The notes under the pieces: generated by a model
What the model saw: the letters and a program-made list of their open reading frames with translations, nothing else
What the model was told of the DNA's origin: nothing
Database searches by the model: none
Part shown: positions 27,563 through 35,494 of the stretch, piece after piece
How positions within the stretch are numbered: the stretch's first letter is position 1
How the letters are laid out: each line of letters begins with the position of its first letter
Assembly (NCBI GenBank): GCA_030834905.1
Contig: JAUQWZ010000037.1
Span: 20,208 to 84,207 of the forward strand
DNA length: 64,000 nucleotides
Reading direction: 5' to 3'
From: Aggregatilineales bacterium
Lineage (GTDB): Bacteria; Chloroflexota; Anaerolineae; Aggregatilineales; Phototrophicaceae
Program-made: the position numbers and the translations under genes

Positions 27563-28984
27563 ATGATCGATTATTCCAAAATGACCCTCGGCGTCATCGT
27601 CGGCAACCGCGATTTCTTCCCCGACCGGCTGGTGGGCGAAGGGCGGCAGGACATCCTCGAAGTGCTGTCAGAACTCGGCATCAATGTTGTGATTCTGGAC
27701 GAGGAAACGACCAAGCTGGGCGCGGTGGAAACCTGGGAAAACGCCAAAAAATGCGCCGACCTGTTCAAACGCAGAGCCGACCGCATCGACGGCATTCTGG
27801 TCACGCTGCCGAATTTCGGCGATGAAAAAGGCGTCGCCGATACCATCCGGCTCGCCGGTTTAAACGTGCCGGTGCTGATTCAGGCGTATCCTGACGAACT
27901 GGATAAGCTGTTTGTCGAGCGCCGCCGCGACGCCTTCTGCGGCAAGATCTCGGTCTGCAACAACCTGTATCAATACGGCATCCCCTACACGCTGACGCGG
28001 ATGCACACCGTTCACCCCAAGACCGACTCGTTCAAACAGGATCTGCGCGATTTCCTCGGCGTTTGCCGCGTGGTCAACCACCTGCGGAACGCCCGACTCG
28101 GCGCGATTGGCGCGCGCCCGAATGCCTTCAACACCACCCGCTACAGCGAGAAGCTGCTGCAGGCGTCCGGCATCAGCGTCAGCACGATTGACCTGTCCGA
28201 AATCTTCGGGCGCGCCAACAAGCTGGCGGACAGCGACACCCGCGTGCGCCAGAGTTGGGAACGCATCGGCGCGTACATCGATACCAGGCTTGTCCCCTCG
28301 GAAGCGGTCGTCAAGCAGGCGAAGCTGGCGGTGGTGATTGACGAGTGGATGCAGGATCTCGACATCGTCGCCTCGGCGATCCAGTGCTGGACATCGCTCC
28401 AGTCGAACTACGGCGTCAACGTCTGCACCATCATGAGCATGATGAGCGAATCGATGATGCCGAGCGCCTGCGAAGTGGACGTGACCGGCGTCGCCTCGAT
28501 GTACGCCCTTCAGTTGGCGCGCCTCAGCCCAAGCGCGCTGGTGGACTGGAACAACAACTACGGCGATGATCCCGATAAGTGCATCCTGTTCCACTGCGGC
28601 AACTGGGCGAAAAGCTTCCTGGGCAATGAGGCGCGGATGTACAACGCGCCGATCCTCGGCACCAGCATCGGCATCGAAAACACCTACGGGACGGTCGAAG
28701 GCAAGACTCCCGCCGGTCCGTTCAGCTACGCGCGCATCACCACCGACGACCGCAACGGACAGATCAAAACCTACGTTGGCGACGGCGCGTTCCTGGATGA
28801 TCCGGTGGAGACGTTTGGCAGTCGGGCGGTGGTGCAGGTGGCAGGCTTGCAGAAGCTGATGCAGTACGTGTGCCGGAACGGCTTCGAGCATCACGCAGCG
28901 ATGACCAACACCTATACGGCGTCGATCCTTAACGAAGCCTTCACCACCTACTTCGGCTGGGAAACCTACTATCACCGTGTCTAG
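27563..28984 (+). CDS. L-fucose/L-arabinose isomerase-like protein
   Basis: 473 residues with CAAAGGACAG before the ATG. The central Rossmann-like regions (LGVIVGNRDFFPDRLVGEGR, DGILVTLPNFGDEKGVADTI, VPVLIQAYPDELDKL) and the C-terminal metal region (IMSMMSESMMPSACEVDVTG, ILFHCGNWAKSF) place it in the fucose/arabinose isomerase fold, with Glu, Glu/Asp and His in positions suited to bind Mn2+. It is shorter than E. coli FucI (about 590) and near AraA in length. It would turn an imported aldose into the ketose for the FGGY kinase. Its last bases, including the TAG stop, form the start of a three-copy DNA repeat. Confidence 0.82.
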   Translation: MIDYSKMTLGVIVGNRDFFPDRLVGEGRQDILEVLSELGINVVILDEETTKLGAVETWENAKKCADLFKRRADRIDGILVTLPNFGDEKGVADTIRLAGLNVPVLIQAYPDELDKLFVERRRDAFCGKISVCNNLYQYGIPYTLTRMHTVHPKTDSFKQDLRDFLGVCRVVNHLRNARLGAIGARPNAFNTTRYSEKLLQASGISVSTIDLSEIFGRANKLADSDTRVRQSWERIGAYIDTRLVPSEAVVKQAKLAVVIDEWMQDLDIVASAIQCWTSLQSNYGVNVCTIMSMMSESMMPSACEVDVTGVASMYALQLARLSPSALVDWNNNYGDDPDKCILFHCGNWAKSFLGNEARMYNAPILGTSIGIENTYGTVEGKTPAGPFSYARITTDDRNGQIKTYVGDGAFLDDPVETFGSRAVVQVAGLQKLMQYVCRNGFEHHAAMTNTYTASILNEAFTTYFGWETYYHRV

Positions 28985-29212
28985 TGGCGGGCTGGAAATC
29001 GGAAAATCACTGGGCGACTCACGAGTCGCCCCTACAAGGCGAATTCCAGATATAGTGTCTAGTGGCGGGCTGGAAATCAGAAAATCACTGGGCGACTCAC
29101 GAGTCGCCCCTACAAGACAAATTCCAGATATAGTGCCTAGTGGCGGGCTGGAAATCAGAAAATCACTGGGGGCGACTCACGAGTCGCCCCTACAAGACAA
29201 ATTCCAGATATA
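28977..29212. repeat. Three tandem 78/78/80-bp repeats
   Basis: Three near-identical units begin at 28977, 29055 and 29133. Each starts GTGTCTAG or GTGCCTAG and contains GGGCGACTC-AC-GAGTCGCCC, a 9-bp inverted repeat, then CCTAC and an ATTCCAGATATA end. The third has two extra G. The first includes the stop codon of the isomerase gene. They lie between convergent genes and supply three hairpins that can stop transcription both ways. Confidence 0.9.
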
Positions 29213-29239
29213 GTGAAATGGGCACGACCAGCCGAAGGG

Positions 29240-30394
29240 CTACACGCCCGGCAGGCGGCGTACCTCGCCGGGGCGCTTCGGGCTGCCATCCTCGGCGCTG
29301 CCGATGACGGCAAACGCCAGCGCCAGACTGCGCAGGTTGTCGGCGGCGTTGTGATACGGCGCGCGGTTTTCCTCAATCGCGCACAGCAGTTCCGCCATCG
29401 TCCCGTGAAAACCGCTGTCAAACCAGCTTCCCACCAGATTTGGCGTGCTGACGCCGTCGGCGCTGGTAATCTGCACCGTCTGATCCTGCAAGCCGGGTCC
29501 GCTGCTGTGGGCGGTTCCCTTCGTGCCGACCAGATAGGTGCGGTCGTGATGACCATACGGAGTCGCGGCGTTGAAACTGAGCGTCGCCTGAGCGTTGGGA
29601 TAATCCACCAGGACGTGCGCCAGCATCGGCGGCTTGGGGCGCTGTCCGGCTGCCGGAGACACCGAGGCAAAGACACGCTCCGGCGGCTGATCGCCGAAGT
29701 AACACGTCAGCATGTCGAACCAGTGAATGGCGAAGTCGTAGAGGACGAGGTGGTGGATATCGTCAAACGGCGTGCCAACCACCCACGAATGATCGAAGCT
29801 GACCGAGAAATCCGCCCCGATCAGATCGCCCAGCAGCCCGGCGGCGATGGCAAGGCGCATGTAAGCCACGTGCGGTGCCCAGCGCCCATTCTGATTAACC
29901 GCCAGCCGCGCGCCCTGACGCTCCGCCAGCGCAACCAGACGCTCGCCGGTATCGAGATCGAGCACAAACGGCTTCTGGCTGAGGACGTGCTTTCGCGCAT
30001 TCAATGCCGCCTCGATCAGCGCCACACGGTTGGCAGGATGGGTAGCGATATCGACGACTTCGACATCGCCGCGCCGCAGCACGTCGCGATAATCGGTATA
30101 GACATCTGCCTGCGGAAAGAACGTATCCCGGCGGCTGTTGGCGCGCGCCTCGCTCAGGTCGCACAGGGCGACCACGTTGTAACCCGCCGCCTGATAAGCT
30201 GCCAGATGCGAAGCGGTGATCCCGCCGCAGCCGATCAGAGCGATGGCAGGATGATAGCTCCTGGGGTCAACCGGAAGATAAGGCAGCGCCGGTGCAGTCA
30301 GAACGTTCTGCTCTGTTTTCCGAACGCCCGCGTAAGACTCCGGTTGTACGGTCTGATTGTCAGATGCTGCTTCAACTGCCTGCTGATCCGCCAT
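29240..30394 (-). CDS. Gfo/Idh/MocA-family NAD(P)-dependent oxidoreductase
   Basis: 384 residues with AAGGAC before the ATG at 30394. A polar 45-residue N-terminal extension precedes the dinucleotide fold (PAIALIGCGGITASHLAAYQ, VVALCDLSEARANSR, VEVVDIATHPANRVALIEAA). The usual EKP of this family is QKP (HVLSQKPFVLDLDTGERLV). The catalytic region reads HHLVLYDFAIHWFDML with the family His and Asp. It oxidises or reduces a sugar or cyclitol ring hydroxyl. It lies 89 nt downstream of the GntR gene on the same strand and is probably co-transcribed with it from the operator-controlled promoter. Confidence 0.88.
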   Translation of the reverse strand: MADQQAVEAASDNQTVQPESYAGVRKTEQNVLTAPALPYLPVDPRSYHPAIALIGCGGITASHLAAYQAAGYNVVALCDLSEARANSRRDTFFPQADVYTDYRDVLRRGDVEVVDIATHPANRVALIEAALNARKHVLSQKPFVLDLDTGERLVALAERQGARLAVNQNGRWAPHVAYMRLAIAAGLLGDLIGADFSVSFDHSWVVGTPFDDIHHLVLYDFAIHWFDMLTCYFGDQPPERVFASVSPAAGQRPKPPMLAHVLVDYPNAQATLSFNAATPYGHHDRTYLVGTKGTAHSSGPGLQDQTVQITSADGVSTPNLVGSWFDSGFHGTMAELLCAIEENRAPYHNAADNLRSLALAFAVIGSAEDGSPKRPGEVRRLPGV

Positions 30395-30483
30395 ACGTGC
30401 TGTCCTTCATCAATGCAATAATGCAATCTTCGCGGGTATGAATGTGCAAATATACGGATATTTAGGCTTAAAAACCGACTCCC

Positions 30484-31260
30484 TCAGGCAGCGTAGGTAT
30501 GCCGGGTGCTGTATTCATATTTGTCTGCCCGATACAGGCTGGTCGTATACTCAAAGAACTGGTCATTGTCCAGAAACGTCGTCGTCCTGACCACCACCAG
30601 CGGATCGCCAACCGCGATTTGCAGCAGTTCCGCCTGTTCGGCATCAGCGACGGTGGCGGTGATCGTGTGCTGAATTTCCTTCACCGTCAGTCGATACTCG
30701 CGCGCCAGAACGTCATACAATCCCGACTGGTTGAAATCATATTTTTCCAGATCAGGGCAGTGTTCGGTCAGGATGGTCGAATACTGGATGCCAACCGGTT
30801 CGTCGTCGCCAAAGCGCAGGCGGTTGAGCACCAGACAGGGACTGCCCAGGTGAACCGCAAACACGTCCGGCGAATTCTCATCAATCGTGCCGGTACGCTG
30901 CTCCAGCACCCTGGCGCGGGCGGTGCGCCCCATGTCCGCCATCTGGCGGGTGAAACTGCGATCCAGCAGAAACCTGGTACGGTCCGGCTGGCGCTTGACG
31001 ATGGTGCCGCGTCCCGCCCGGCGCGTGATCAAGCCGTCGGCGGCTAAACGCGCCAGCGCCATGCGCATGGTATGCCGCCCGACGTTGTACGCCTGGCTGA
31101 GCACAATTTCCGGCGGCAGCAGCGAATCCGAAGGAGCAGCGCCCTCTTTGATCAACCGGCGCAGATCCTCTTCGATCTGATGATAAAGCGGCACCGGGCT
31201 GTCAGGATCGAGCACAGCCACACGGATGTCAGAGAGTTCGAGATGGACTGCGCTGGTCAT
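30484..31260 (-). CDS. GntR-family regulator with UTRA effector domain
   Basis: 258 residues from the ATG at 31260; a TTG at 31281 in frame would lie on the operator and is less likely. The winged helix is PVPLYHQIEEDLRRLIKEGA, LLPPEIVLSQAYNVGRHTMR and LAADGLITRRAGRGTIV. The UTRA domain follows (VLEQRTGTIDENSPDVFAVH, CLVLNRLRFGDDEPVGIQYS, LYDVLAREYRLTVKEIQHTI, DPLVVVRTTTFLDNDQFFEY). The sensor most likely binds a sugar or sugar phosphate from this locus. A 16-bp palindrome sits at its own promoter and two more upstream of the 31680 and 36597 genes. Confidence 0.92.
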   Translation of the reverse strand: MTSAVHLELSDIRVAVLDPDSPVPLYHQIEEDLRRLIKEGAAPSDSLLPPEIVLSQAYNVGRHTMRMALARLAADGLITRRAGRGTIVKRQPDRTRFLLDRSFTRQMADMGRTARARVLEQRTGTIDENSPDVFAVHLGSPCLVLNRLRFGDDEPVGIQYSTILTEHCPDLEKYDFNQSGLYDVLAREYRLTVKEIQHTITATVADAEQAELLQIAVGDPLVVVRTTTFLDNDQFFEYTTSLYRADKYEYSTRHTYAA

Positions 31261-31280
31261 GTGAGAGAGGCTTCCCGCCA

Positions 31281-31296
31281 AAATGTCCGTACATTT
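31281..31296. promoter_or_regulatory. GntR operator 1 (autoregulatory)
   Basis: AAATGTCCGTACATTT is an AAATGT-N4-ACATTT palindrome two bases downstream of the -10 box for the GntR gene (minus strand). It matches the sites at 31490 and 36492. Confidence 0.8.
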
Positions 31297-31298
31297 GG

Positions 31299-31328
31299 AC
31301 TATACAACAGTTTCATTTGACTTGTCAA
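31299..31328 (-). promoter_or_regulatory. Promoter of GntR-MocA unit
   Basis: On the minus strand TTGACA (31328-31323), an 18-nt spacer and TATAGT (31304-31299) form a good sigma70-like promoter. The operator covers the expected start. Confidence 0.72.
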
Positions 31329-31372
31329 CCTGTCATAAAAGGGTGAATTGGTGAAAGTCGAGGATATGTTCC

Positions 31373-31400
31373 GCAGGGGCGCAGCGTGCTGCGCCCCTGC
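31373..31400. repeat. 28-nt palindrome of the dispersed family
   Basis: Arms of 13 bp (GCAGGGGCGCAGC and GCTGCGCCCCTGC) flank a GT centre. It lies between the divergent GntR and SIS promoters and has the same 20-nt spacing of core as the sites at 8411, 28977 and 39537. Confidence 0.7.
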
Positions 31401-31458
31401 ATGACCACGATCTTCTCCGCATCCTTAAAAAGCGCTTTCTTCCCGATGGCAGGCTTGA

Positions 31459-31487
31459 TTGACACACTGCGCGCCTTTGCATATAAT
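31459..31487 (+). promoter_or_regulatory. Consensus promoter of the SIS-gene operon
   Basis: TTGACA (31459-31464), exactly 17 nt, TATAAT (31482-31487) is a perfect sigma70 match. The start would fall inside GntR operator 2, leaving a leader of about 185 nt that contains hairpin element copy B. Confidence 0.85.
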
Positions 31488-31489
31488 CC

Positions 31490-31505
31490 GAATGTACGGA
31501 CATTT
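31490..31505. promoter_or_regulatory. GntR operator 2
   Basis: GAATGTACGGACATTT, with the same half-sites and N4 centre as operator 1, begins two bases after the TATAAT box. Bound regulator would block transcription initiation of the 31680 operon. Confidence 0.8.
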
Positions 31506-31555
31506 CCGCGACTGCGTTTTATGGGCATCCTTTGGCTGCCCTGCTAAATAACAAG

Positions 31556-31654
31556 CGCGCCACGATGTCGATTCATAAAATAATGCGGGTTTTCCGTAGG
31601 GACACGATATATCGTGTCCGCCGTATTTAATGAATAAGCTGCATTTCTGGCGCG
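31556..31654. repeat. MITE-like hairpin element, copy B (internally deleted)
   Basis: Shares ATAAAATAAT, CGGGTTTTCCGTAGGGACAC, the ATCGTGTCCG palindrome arm and CCGTATTTAAT with copy A at 8370-8517 but lacks about 45 nt of its middle. Its own ends pair as CGCGCCA (31556-31562) and TGGCGCG (31648-31654). It lies within the 5' leader of the SIS gene. Confidence 0.6.
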
Positions 31655-31679
31655 TAATCGACCCAATAAAGGAGATGTA

Positions 31680-32453
31680 ATGGAAGCTGAACTCAGCTAT
31701 ATGGATGCCGCAGTCGAAGTGCTGCGTCGCATTCAAGCCACGCAGATGCCGGTCATCCGGCAAGCCGCCGATATCTTCGCGGACACCATCGCCGGGGACG
31801 GGTTGGTTCACATGTTTGGCACCGGACATTCGCGGATGTTCCTCGAAGAAATGTATCCCCGGCATGGCAGCTTCCCCGGCTTCCACCCGATTGTCGAGCT
31901 TTCCCTCACCTACCACAATCAAATCGTCGGCGCGAACGGGCAGCGTCAGGCGATGTTCATCGAGCATATTGAAGGGCTGGCGAAGACGATTCTGCGCAAC
32001 TTCGTCATCTCCAAGCCCGACAGCTTCCTGATCTATTCCAACAGCGGCGTCAACGAGGTCGTCGTCGAGATGGCGCTGGAAGCCAAAGCCCGCGATCTGC
32101 CGGTGGTGGCGGTGCTGTCGGTGGCGCACTGCCAAGCCGCCGATCCCAAGCACAGCAGCGGCAAAAAACTGACCGATGCTGCCGACATTGTCATCGACAA
32201 CGGCACGCCGGTTGGCGACGCGCTGGTCACTATCGACGGCTTAGCCGACCCGGTGGGACCCGGTTCGACCATCGGCGCGGCGGCGGTGACCAACGCCATC
32301 AAGTGCGCCGTCGCCGAACGGCTGGTCGCTAAGGGCGTGCCGTTATACGTCCTGACCAGCAGCGCCCTGATCGGATCGCAGGCATCGGCGGAACAGTTTG
32401 ACCAGTCCTATGACGAATACCGCCGCCGTCTTCTCCGCGTTTACGGAGGCTAA
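31680..32453 (+). CDS. SIS-domain sugar isomerase-like protein (UPF0309 type)
   Basis: 257 residues; GGAG precedes the ATG by five bases. The phosphosugar-binding SIS fold is seen in GLVHMFGTGHSRMFLEEMYP, FLIYSNSGVNEVVVEMALEA, LPVVAVLSVAHCQAADPKHS and AADIVIDNGTPVGDAL. It resembles the UPF0309 group of sugar isomerase-domain proteins, which often neighbour sugar transporters and phosphotriesterase homologues. It is likely a cytosolic isomerase, deaminase or etherase acting on a phosphosugar; the reaction is not known. First gene of the GntR-controlled operon, three bases before the SDR gene. Confidence 0.82.
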   Translation: MEAELSYMDAAVEVLRRIQATQMPVIRQAADIFADTIAGDGLVHMFGTGHSRMFLEEMYPRHGSFPGFHPIVELSLTYHNQIVGANGQRQAMFIEHIEGLAKTILRNFVISKPDSFLIYSNSGVNEVVVEMALEAKARDLPVVAVLSVAHCQAADPKHSSGKKLTDAADIVIDNGTPVGDALVTIDGLADPVGPGSTIGAAAVTNAIKCAVAERLVAKGVPLYVLTSSALIGSQASAEQFDQSYDEYRRRLLRVYGG

Positions 32454-32456
32454 ATC

Positions 32457-33233
32457 ATGCGCCTTGAAGGGAAAACAGCCGTCATCAGCGGCGCGGGGTC
32501 GGGCATTGGGCGCGCCTCGGCGGTCGCGTTTGCCCGCGAGGGCGCTCGCGCTGCCCTGCTCGATATCAACGCCGAGGGGCTGCGGGAGACGATAGCGACG
32601 ATAGCCGCCGCTGGCGGCAGCGCCTTCTCCATTGAGACTGACATGACCCGGCAGGACGCCGTCGAAAGCGCCTTTGCCGAAGCGCTGCGGCAGTTCGGCA
32701 GGCTGGATATTGTGTTCAATGTGGCGGGGGCAAGCGGGCGGCGCTGGGGTGACGGTCCCGTCGCCGAATGCACGCTGGAAGGCTGGCAGCGCACGCTGGA
32801 TGTCAACCTCACCAGCGCTTTTCTCGGTAGCCAGTGCGCGGTGCGCCAGATGCTCCAACAGCCGGAAGGCGGCTCGCTGATCAACCTGTCGTCGGTGCTG
32901 GGCATGGTCGGCGGGGATGCCGATTTTGGCACTCATGCCTATGCCGCCGCCAAAGCAGGCATCATCGGGCTGACCCGCGCCATTGCCAGCTACTACGCGC
33001 CGGACAAAATTCGGGCGAACGTCATCAGTCCCGGCTTGATCGCCACCGGCATGAGCAAACGCGCCCAGTCCAACGAAACTATCCGCGCTCGCCTGCCGCA
33101 GCTTCAGCCGCTGACGGGCGATTTTGGCGCTCCCGAAGATATCGCGCTGGCGGCGCTGTATCTCGGCTCGGACGAGTCCCGCTTTACAACCGGCGCGGTG
33201 CTGACAGTCGATGGCGGCTGGACGGCGCGCTAA
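32457..33233 (+). CDS. SDR-family dehydrogenase
   Basis: 258 residues. Classical SDR elements are all present: AVISGAGSGIGRASAVAFAR, DINAEGL (acidic residue after beta 2, favouring NAD), NVAGASG, INLSSVLGMVGG, YAAAKAGIIGL (catalytic Tyr-x3-Lys), VISPGLIATGM and FTTGAVLTVDGGW. It probably oxidises a sugar or cyclitol hydroxyl. An 18-nt gap leads to the FAD enzyme gene. Two further oxidoreductases in the same regulon suggest an oxidative catabolic route. Confidence 0.9.
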   Translation: MRLEGKTAVISGAGSGIGRASAVAFAREGARAALLDINAEGLRETIATIAAAGGSAFSIETDMTRQDAVESAFAEALRQFGRLDIVFNVAGASGRRWGDGPVAECTLEGWQRTLDVNLTSAFLGSQCAVRQMLQQPEGGSLINLSSVLGMVGGDADFGTHAYAAAKAGIIGLTRAIASYYAPDKIRANVISPGLIATGMSKRAQSNETIRARLPQLQPLTGDFGAPEDIALAALYLGSDESRFTTGAVLTVDGGWTAR

Positions 33234-33251
33234 TCCTGTAACGAAAGAGAC

Positions 33252-34541
33252 ATGATGCACTATTCGACCCCAACAACCAGACTGTGGGACAGCGACGTGC
33301 TGGTGATCGGCTCCGGTTCGGCAGGCGCGACCGCCGCCATTACTGCCGGGCAGCAGGGAGCCAGCGTCACGCTGGTCGAGCGCTACGGCTTCATGGGCGG
33401 CATCAGCACTCAGGTGCTGGATACGTTCTACGGCTTTTACACCCCCGGCTCGGAAGCGAAGAAAGTCGTCGGCGGCGTGCCGGATCAGGTGGTGGACGCC
33501 CTGATGCAGCGCCAGCGGGCGATCCTGCGCCCCAACACCTACGGCGCGGGACAAGGCATCACCTACGATCCGCAGGCGCTCAAAGTCGTCTGGGAAACGC
33601 TGGCAAAAGCCGCCGGGGTACGCCTGCTCTATCACACCTTCGTGGTCGATGCGCTGGTCGATCAGGGGCGCGTCGTCGGCGTGGTGGCGGTCAACAAAGG
33701 CGGCTTCTTTGAAATTCCGGCGCGGGTCATCATCGACGCTTCGGGTGATGCCGATGTCGCCGTCGCCGCCGGGGCGCGCTATGAAGGCATCGAACACGGC
33801 GCGATTCAGTCGCTGACAACCACCTTCCAGATGATCAACGTCGATACCGCCCGCGCCCGCGCCGTCACCAAAACGCAGCTTCACGCCCTGATGGGCGCGG
33901 CGATTGACGAGGGCTACGCGCTGCCGCGCAAGGAAGGCAGCGTCCATATCACCCCGTTTGACGGAGTCATGGTGACCAACATGACGCGCGTCGGCGCGGT
34001 CAACCCGATTGATGCGTCGGCGCTGACCGAGGCGGAGATCGAAGGGCGCAGGCAGGCAGAAGAATATGCCCGTTTCCTGACCGACAAAGTGCCCGGTTAC
34101 GAGAAGGCGGTGCTGGGACAGTTCAGCCATCAGATTGGCGTGCGCGAGAGCCGCCGCATTTACGGGCGCTACCGCCTGACCAAAGCCGACGTGCTTAACG
34201 CCCGCGATTTTGACGACGCTATCGCCCGCTGCGGCGCGCCAATCGAGGATCATCACGCGGGCAGCGACACCGCCTGGCAGTATCTGCCTGACGGCGCGAC
34301 CTACGGTATTCCCTACCGCTGCCTGCTGCCGGAGACGGTCGAAGGGCTGCTGGTAGCCGGGCGCTGTCTTTCGGCGGAACACGACGCCCATGCGTCGGTG
34401 CGCAGCATGGGACAGTGCATGGCGATGGGACAGGCAGCCGGAGCCGCCGCCGTCATTGCCGCTGCCAGCGGGATCGATCCGCATGAGGTGGACAGCCAGC
34501 GCCTGCGCGACCGGCTGACGCAGATCGGGGCGGTGGTCTGA
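33252..34541 (+). CDS. FAD-dependent oxidoreductase (FAD_oxidored family)
   Basis: 429 residues. The N-terminal dinucleotide fold is DVLVIGSGSAGATAAITAGQ and LVERYGFMGGIST. IIDASGDADVAVAAG and the C-terminal LLVAGRCLSAEHDAHASVRS plus MGQCMAMGQAAGAAA are typical of the FAD-dependent family PF12831, members of which lack known substrates in most genomes. No signal peptide or cluster motif is seen. The TGA overlaps the next ATG by one base. In this operon it may introduce a double bond or oxidise a sugar acid. Confidence 0.85.
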   Translation: MMHYSTPTTRLWDSDVLVIGSGSAGATAAITAGQQGASVTLVERYGFMGGISTQVLDTFYGFYTPGSEAKKVVGGVPDQVVDALMQRQRAILRPNTYGAGQGITYDPQALKVVWETLAKAAGVRLLYHTFVVDALVDQGRVVGVVAVNKGGFFEIPARVIIDASGDADVAVAAGARYEGIEHGAIQSLTTTFQMINVDTARARAVTKTQLHALMGAAIDEGYALPRKEGSVHITPFDGVMVTNMTRVGAVNPIDASALTEAEIEGRRQAEEYARFLTDKVPGYEKAVLGQFSHQIGVRESRRIYGRYRLTKADVLNARDFDDAIARCGAPIEDHHAGSDTAWQYLPDGATYGIPYRCLLPETVEGLLVAGRCLSAEHDAHASVRSMGQCMAMGQAAGAAAVIAAASGIDPHEVDSQRLRDRLTQIGAVV

Positions 34542-35494
34542 TGTTTGTCGTCATCGGCAGCGTAACCGCGGATCTGCTCGTGGTGTGTCATACGCCGCTG
34601 CGCCATCTCGGCGGCGACGGCTTCCGCAGCAGCAATCTGGTCTTCACCGAAGCCCCGCTGACGATCTCGATGGGCGGCAACGGGGGCAACAGCGCCTACG
34701 TGCTGGCGGGGCTGGGCGCGCCGACGGCGCTGTGTGGGGCTGTCGGCAGGGATATTCTGGGCGATTCGCTGGTCGATCTGCTCCAGGCGCGCGGCGTCAA
34801 CCTCGACGGTCTGAACCGCCATGCCGCCTACGCCACCTCAAGCTCGACCATCATCATGAGCGACGCCGCTAATCAGGTGGTATTCCATCATCTGGGTTCG
34901 ACGGCACAGGCTGCCTATGACGACATGCCGGGCGACCTGTTTGACCGCGCCGGGGCGCTGCTCATCTCGGGTTTCCCGCTGATGTCGCGCCTTCGCGCCG
35001 GGGGCTATGCGCTGGCGCTGGCGCGAGTCCATGCCGCGGGCGGCATCACCGCGCTGGATGTGGGTCCGGCAATTGGCGACGCGGTGACCCTCTCCGAAAT
35101 TTTGCCGCTGCTGCCATTCACCGATTACCTGATCGCCAACACTCATGAACTGCAAGTGCTGGCGGGAACATCTGACTGGACGGCGGCAGCGCGGCAGGTG
35201 CTGGCGGCGGGCGCGGCGCGCCTCGTCATCAAGCAGGGCGCAGCGGGCGCGTCGGTCTGGACGGAAAGCGAGCAGGCGCAGGTTCCCGGATTCAAAGTCG
35301 CGGCGAACGTCTCGGTGGGCGCTGGCGATTCTTTCAATGCCGGGCTGCTGTACGGGCTGCGCCAGGGCTGGCAGATGCAGCGGGTACTGCGTTTTGCCAA
35401 CGCGCTGGCGGCGCTGGTCGTCAGCAGCCCGCGCGGCGTCCTTGATTCGCCGTCACTGGCACAGGTAGAGGCTTTTCTCGATGCAAACCCCTAA
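34541..35494 (+). CDS. PfkB-family carbohydrate kinase
   Basis: 317 residues. The substrate-side motif is SMGGNGGNSAYVLAGLGAPT and the anion hole with catalytic Asp is NVSVGAGDSFNAGLLYGL. KQGAAGASVWTES and ITALDVGPAIGDAVTL fit the ribokinase fold. Unlike the FGGY kinase of the other locus it phosphorylates sugars of the ribokinase type, including keto-deoxy sugar acids. The 3' end overlaps the phosphotriesterase-like gene by 14 nt. Confidence 0.9.
   Translation: MFVVIGSVTADLLVVCHTPLRHLGGDGFRSSNLVFTEAPLTISMGGNGGNSAYVLAGLGAPTALCGAVGRDILGDSLVDLLQARGVNLDGLNRHAAYATSSSTIIMSDAANQVVFHHLGSTAQAAYDDMPGDLFDRAGALLISGFPLMSRLRAGGYALALARVHAAGGITALDVGPAIGDAVTLSEILPLLPFTDYLIANTHELQVLAGTSDWTAAARQVLAAGAARLVIKQGAAGASVWTESEQAQVPGFKVAANVSVGAGDSFNAGLLYGLRQGWQMQRVLRFANALAALVVSSPRGVLDSPSLAQVEAFLDANP

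Noticed and set aside
28977..29212. Tandem repeats considered as a small CRISPR array
   Set aside because: Units are contiguous with no variable spacers, and no cas gene is near; they are simple tandem duplications containing a palindrome.
29213..30421. Long plus-strand open frame (402 codons) opposite the MocA-type gene
   Set aside because: It mirrors the real gene in the complementary frame, has Arg/Gln/His-rich low-information sequence and no family motif; the minus-strand frame has full Gfo/Idh/MocA motifs.
32343..34484. Minus-strand open frame of 713 codons across SIS, SDR and FAD genes
   Set aside because: It spans three well-supported plus-strand genes; GC-rich codon structure makes stop codons rare on the opposite strand. 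Its sequence lacks any domain.
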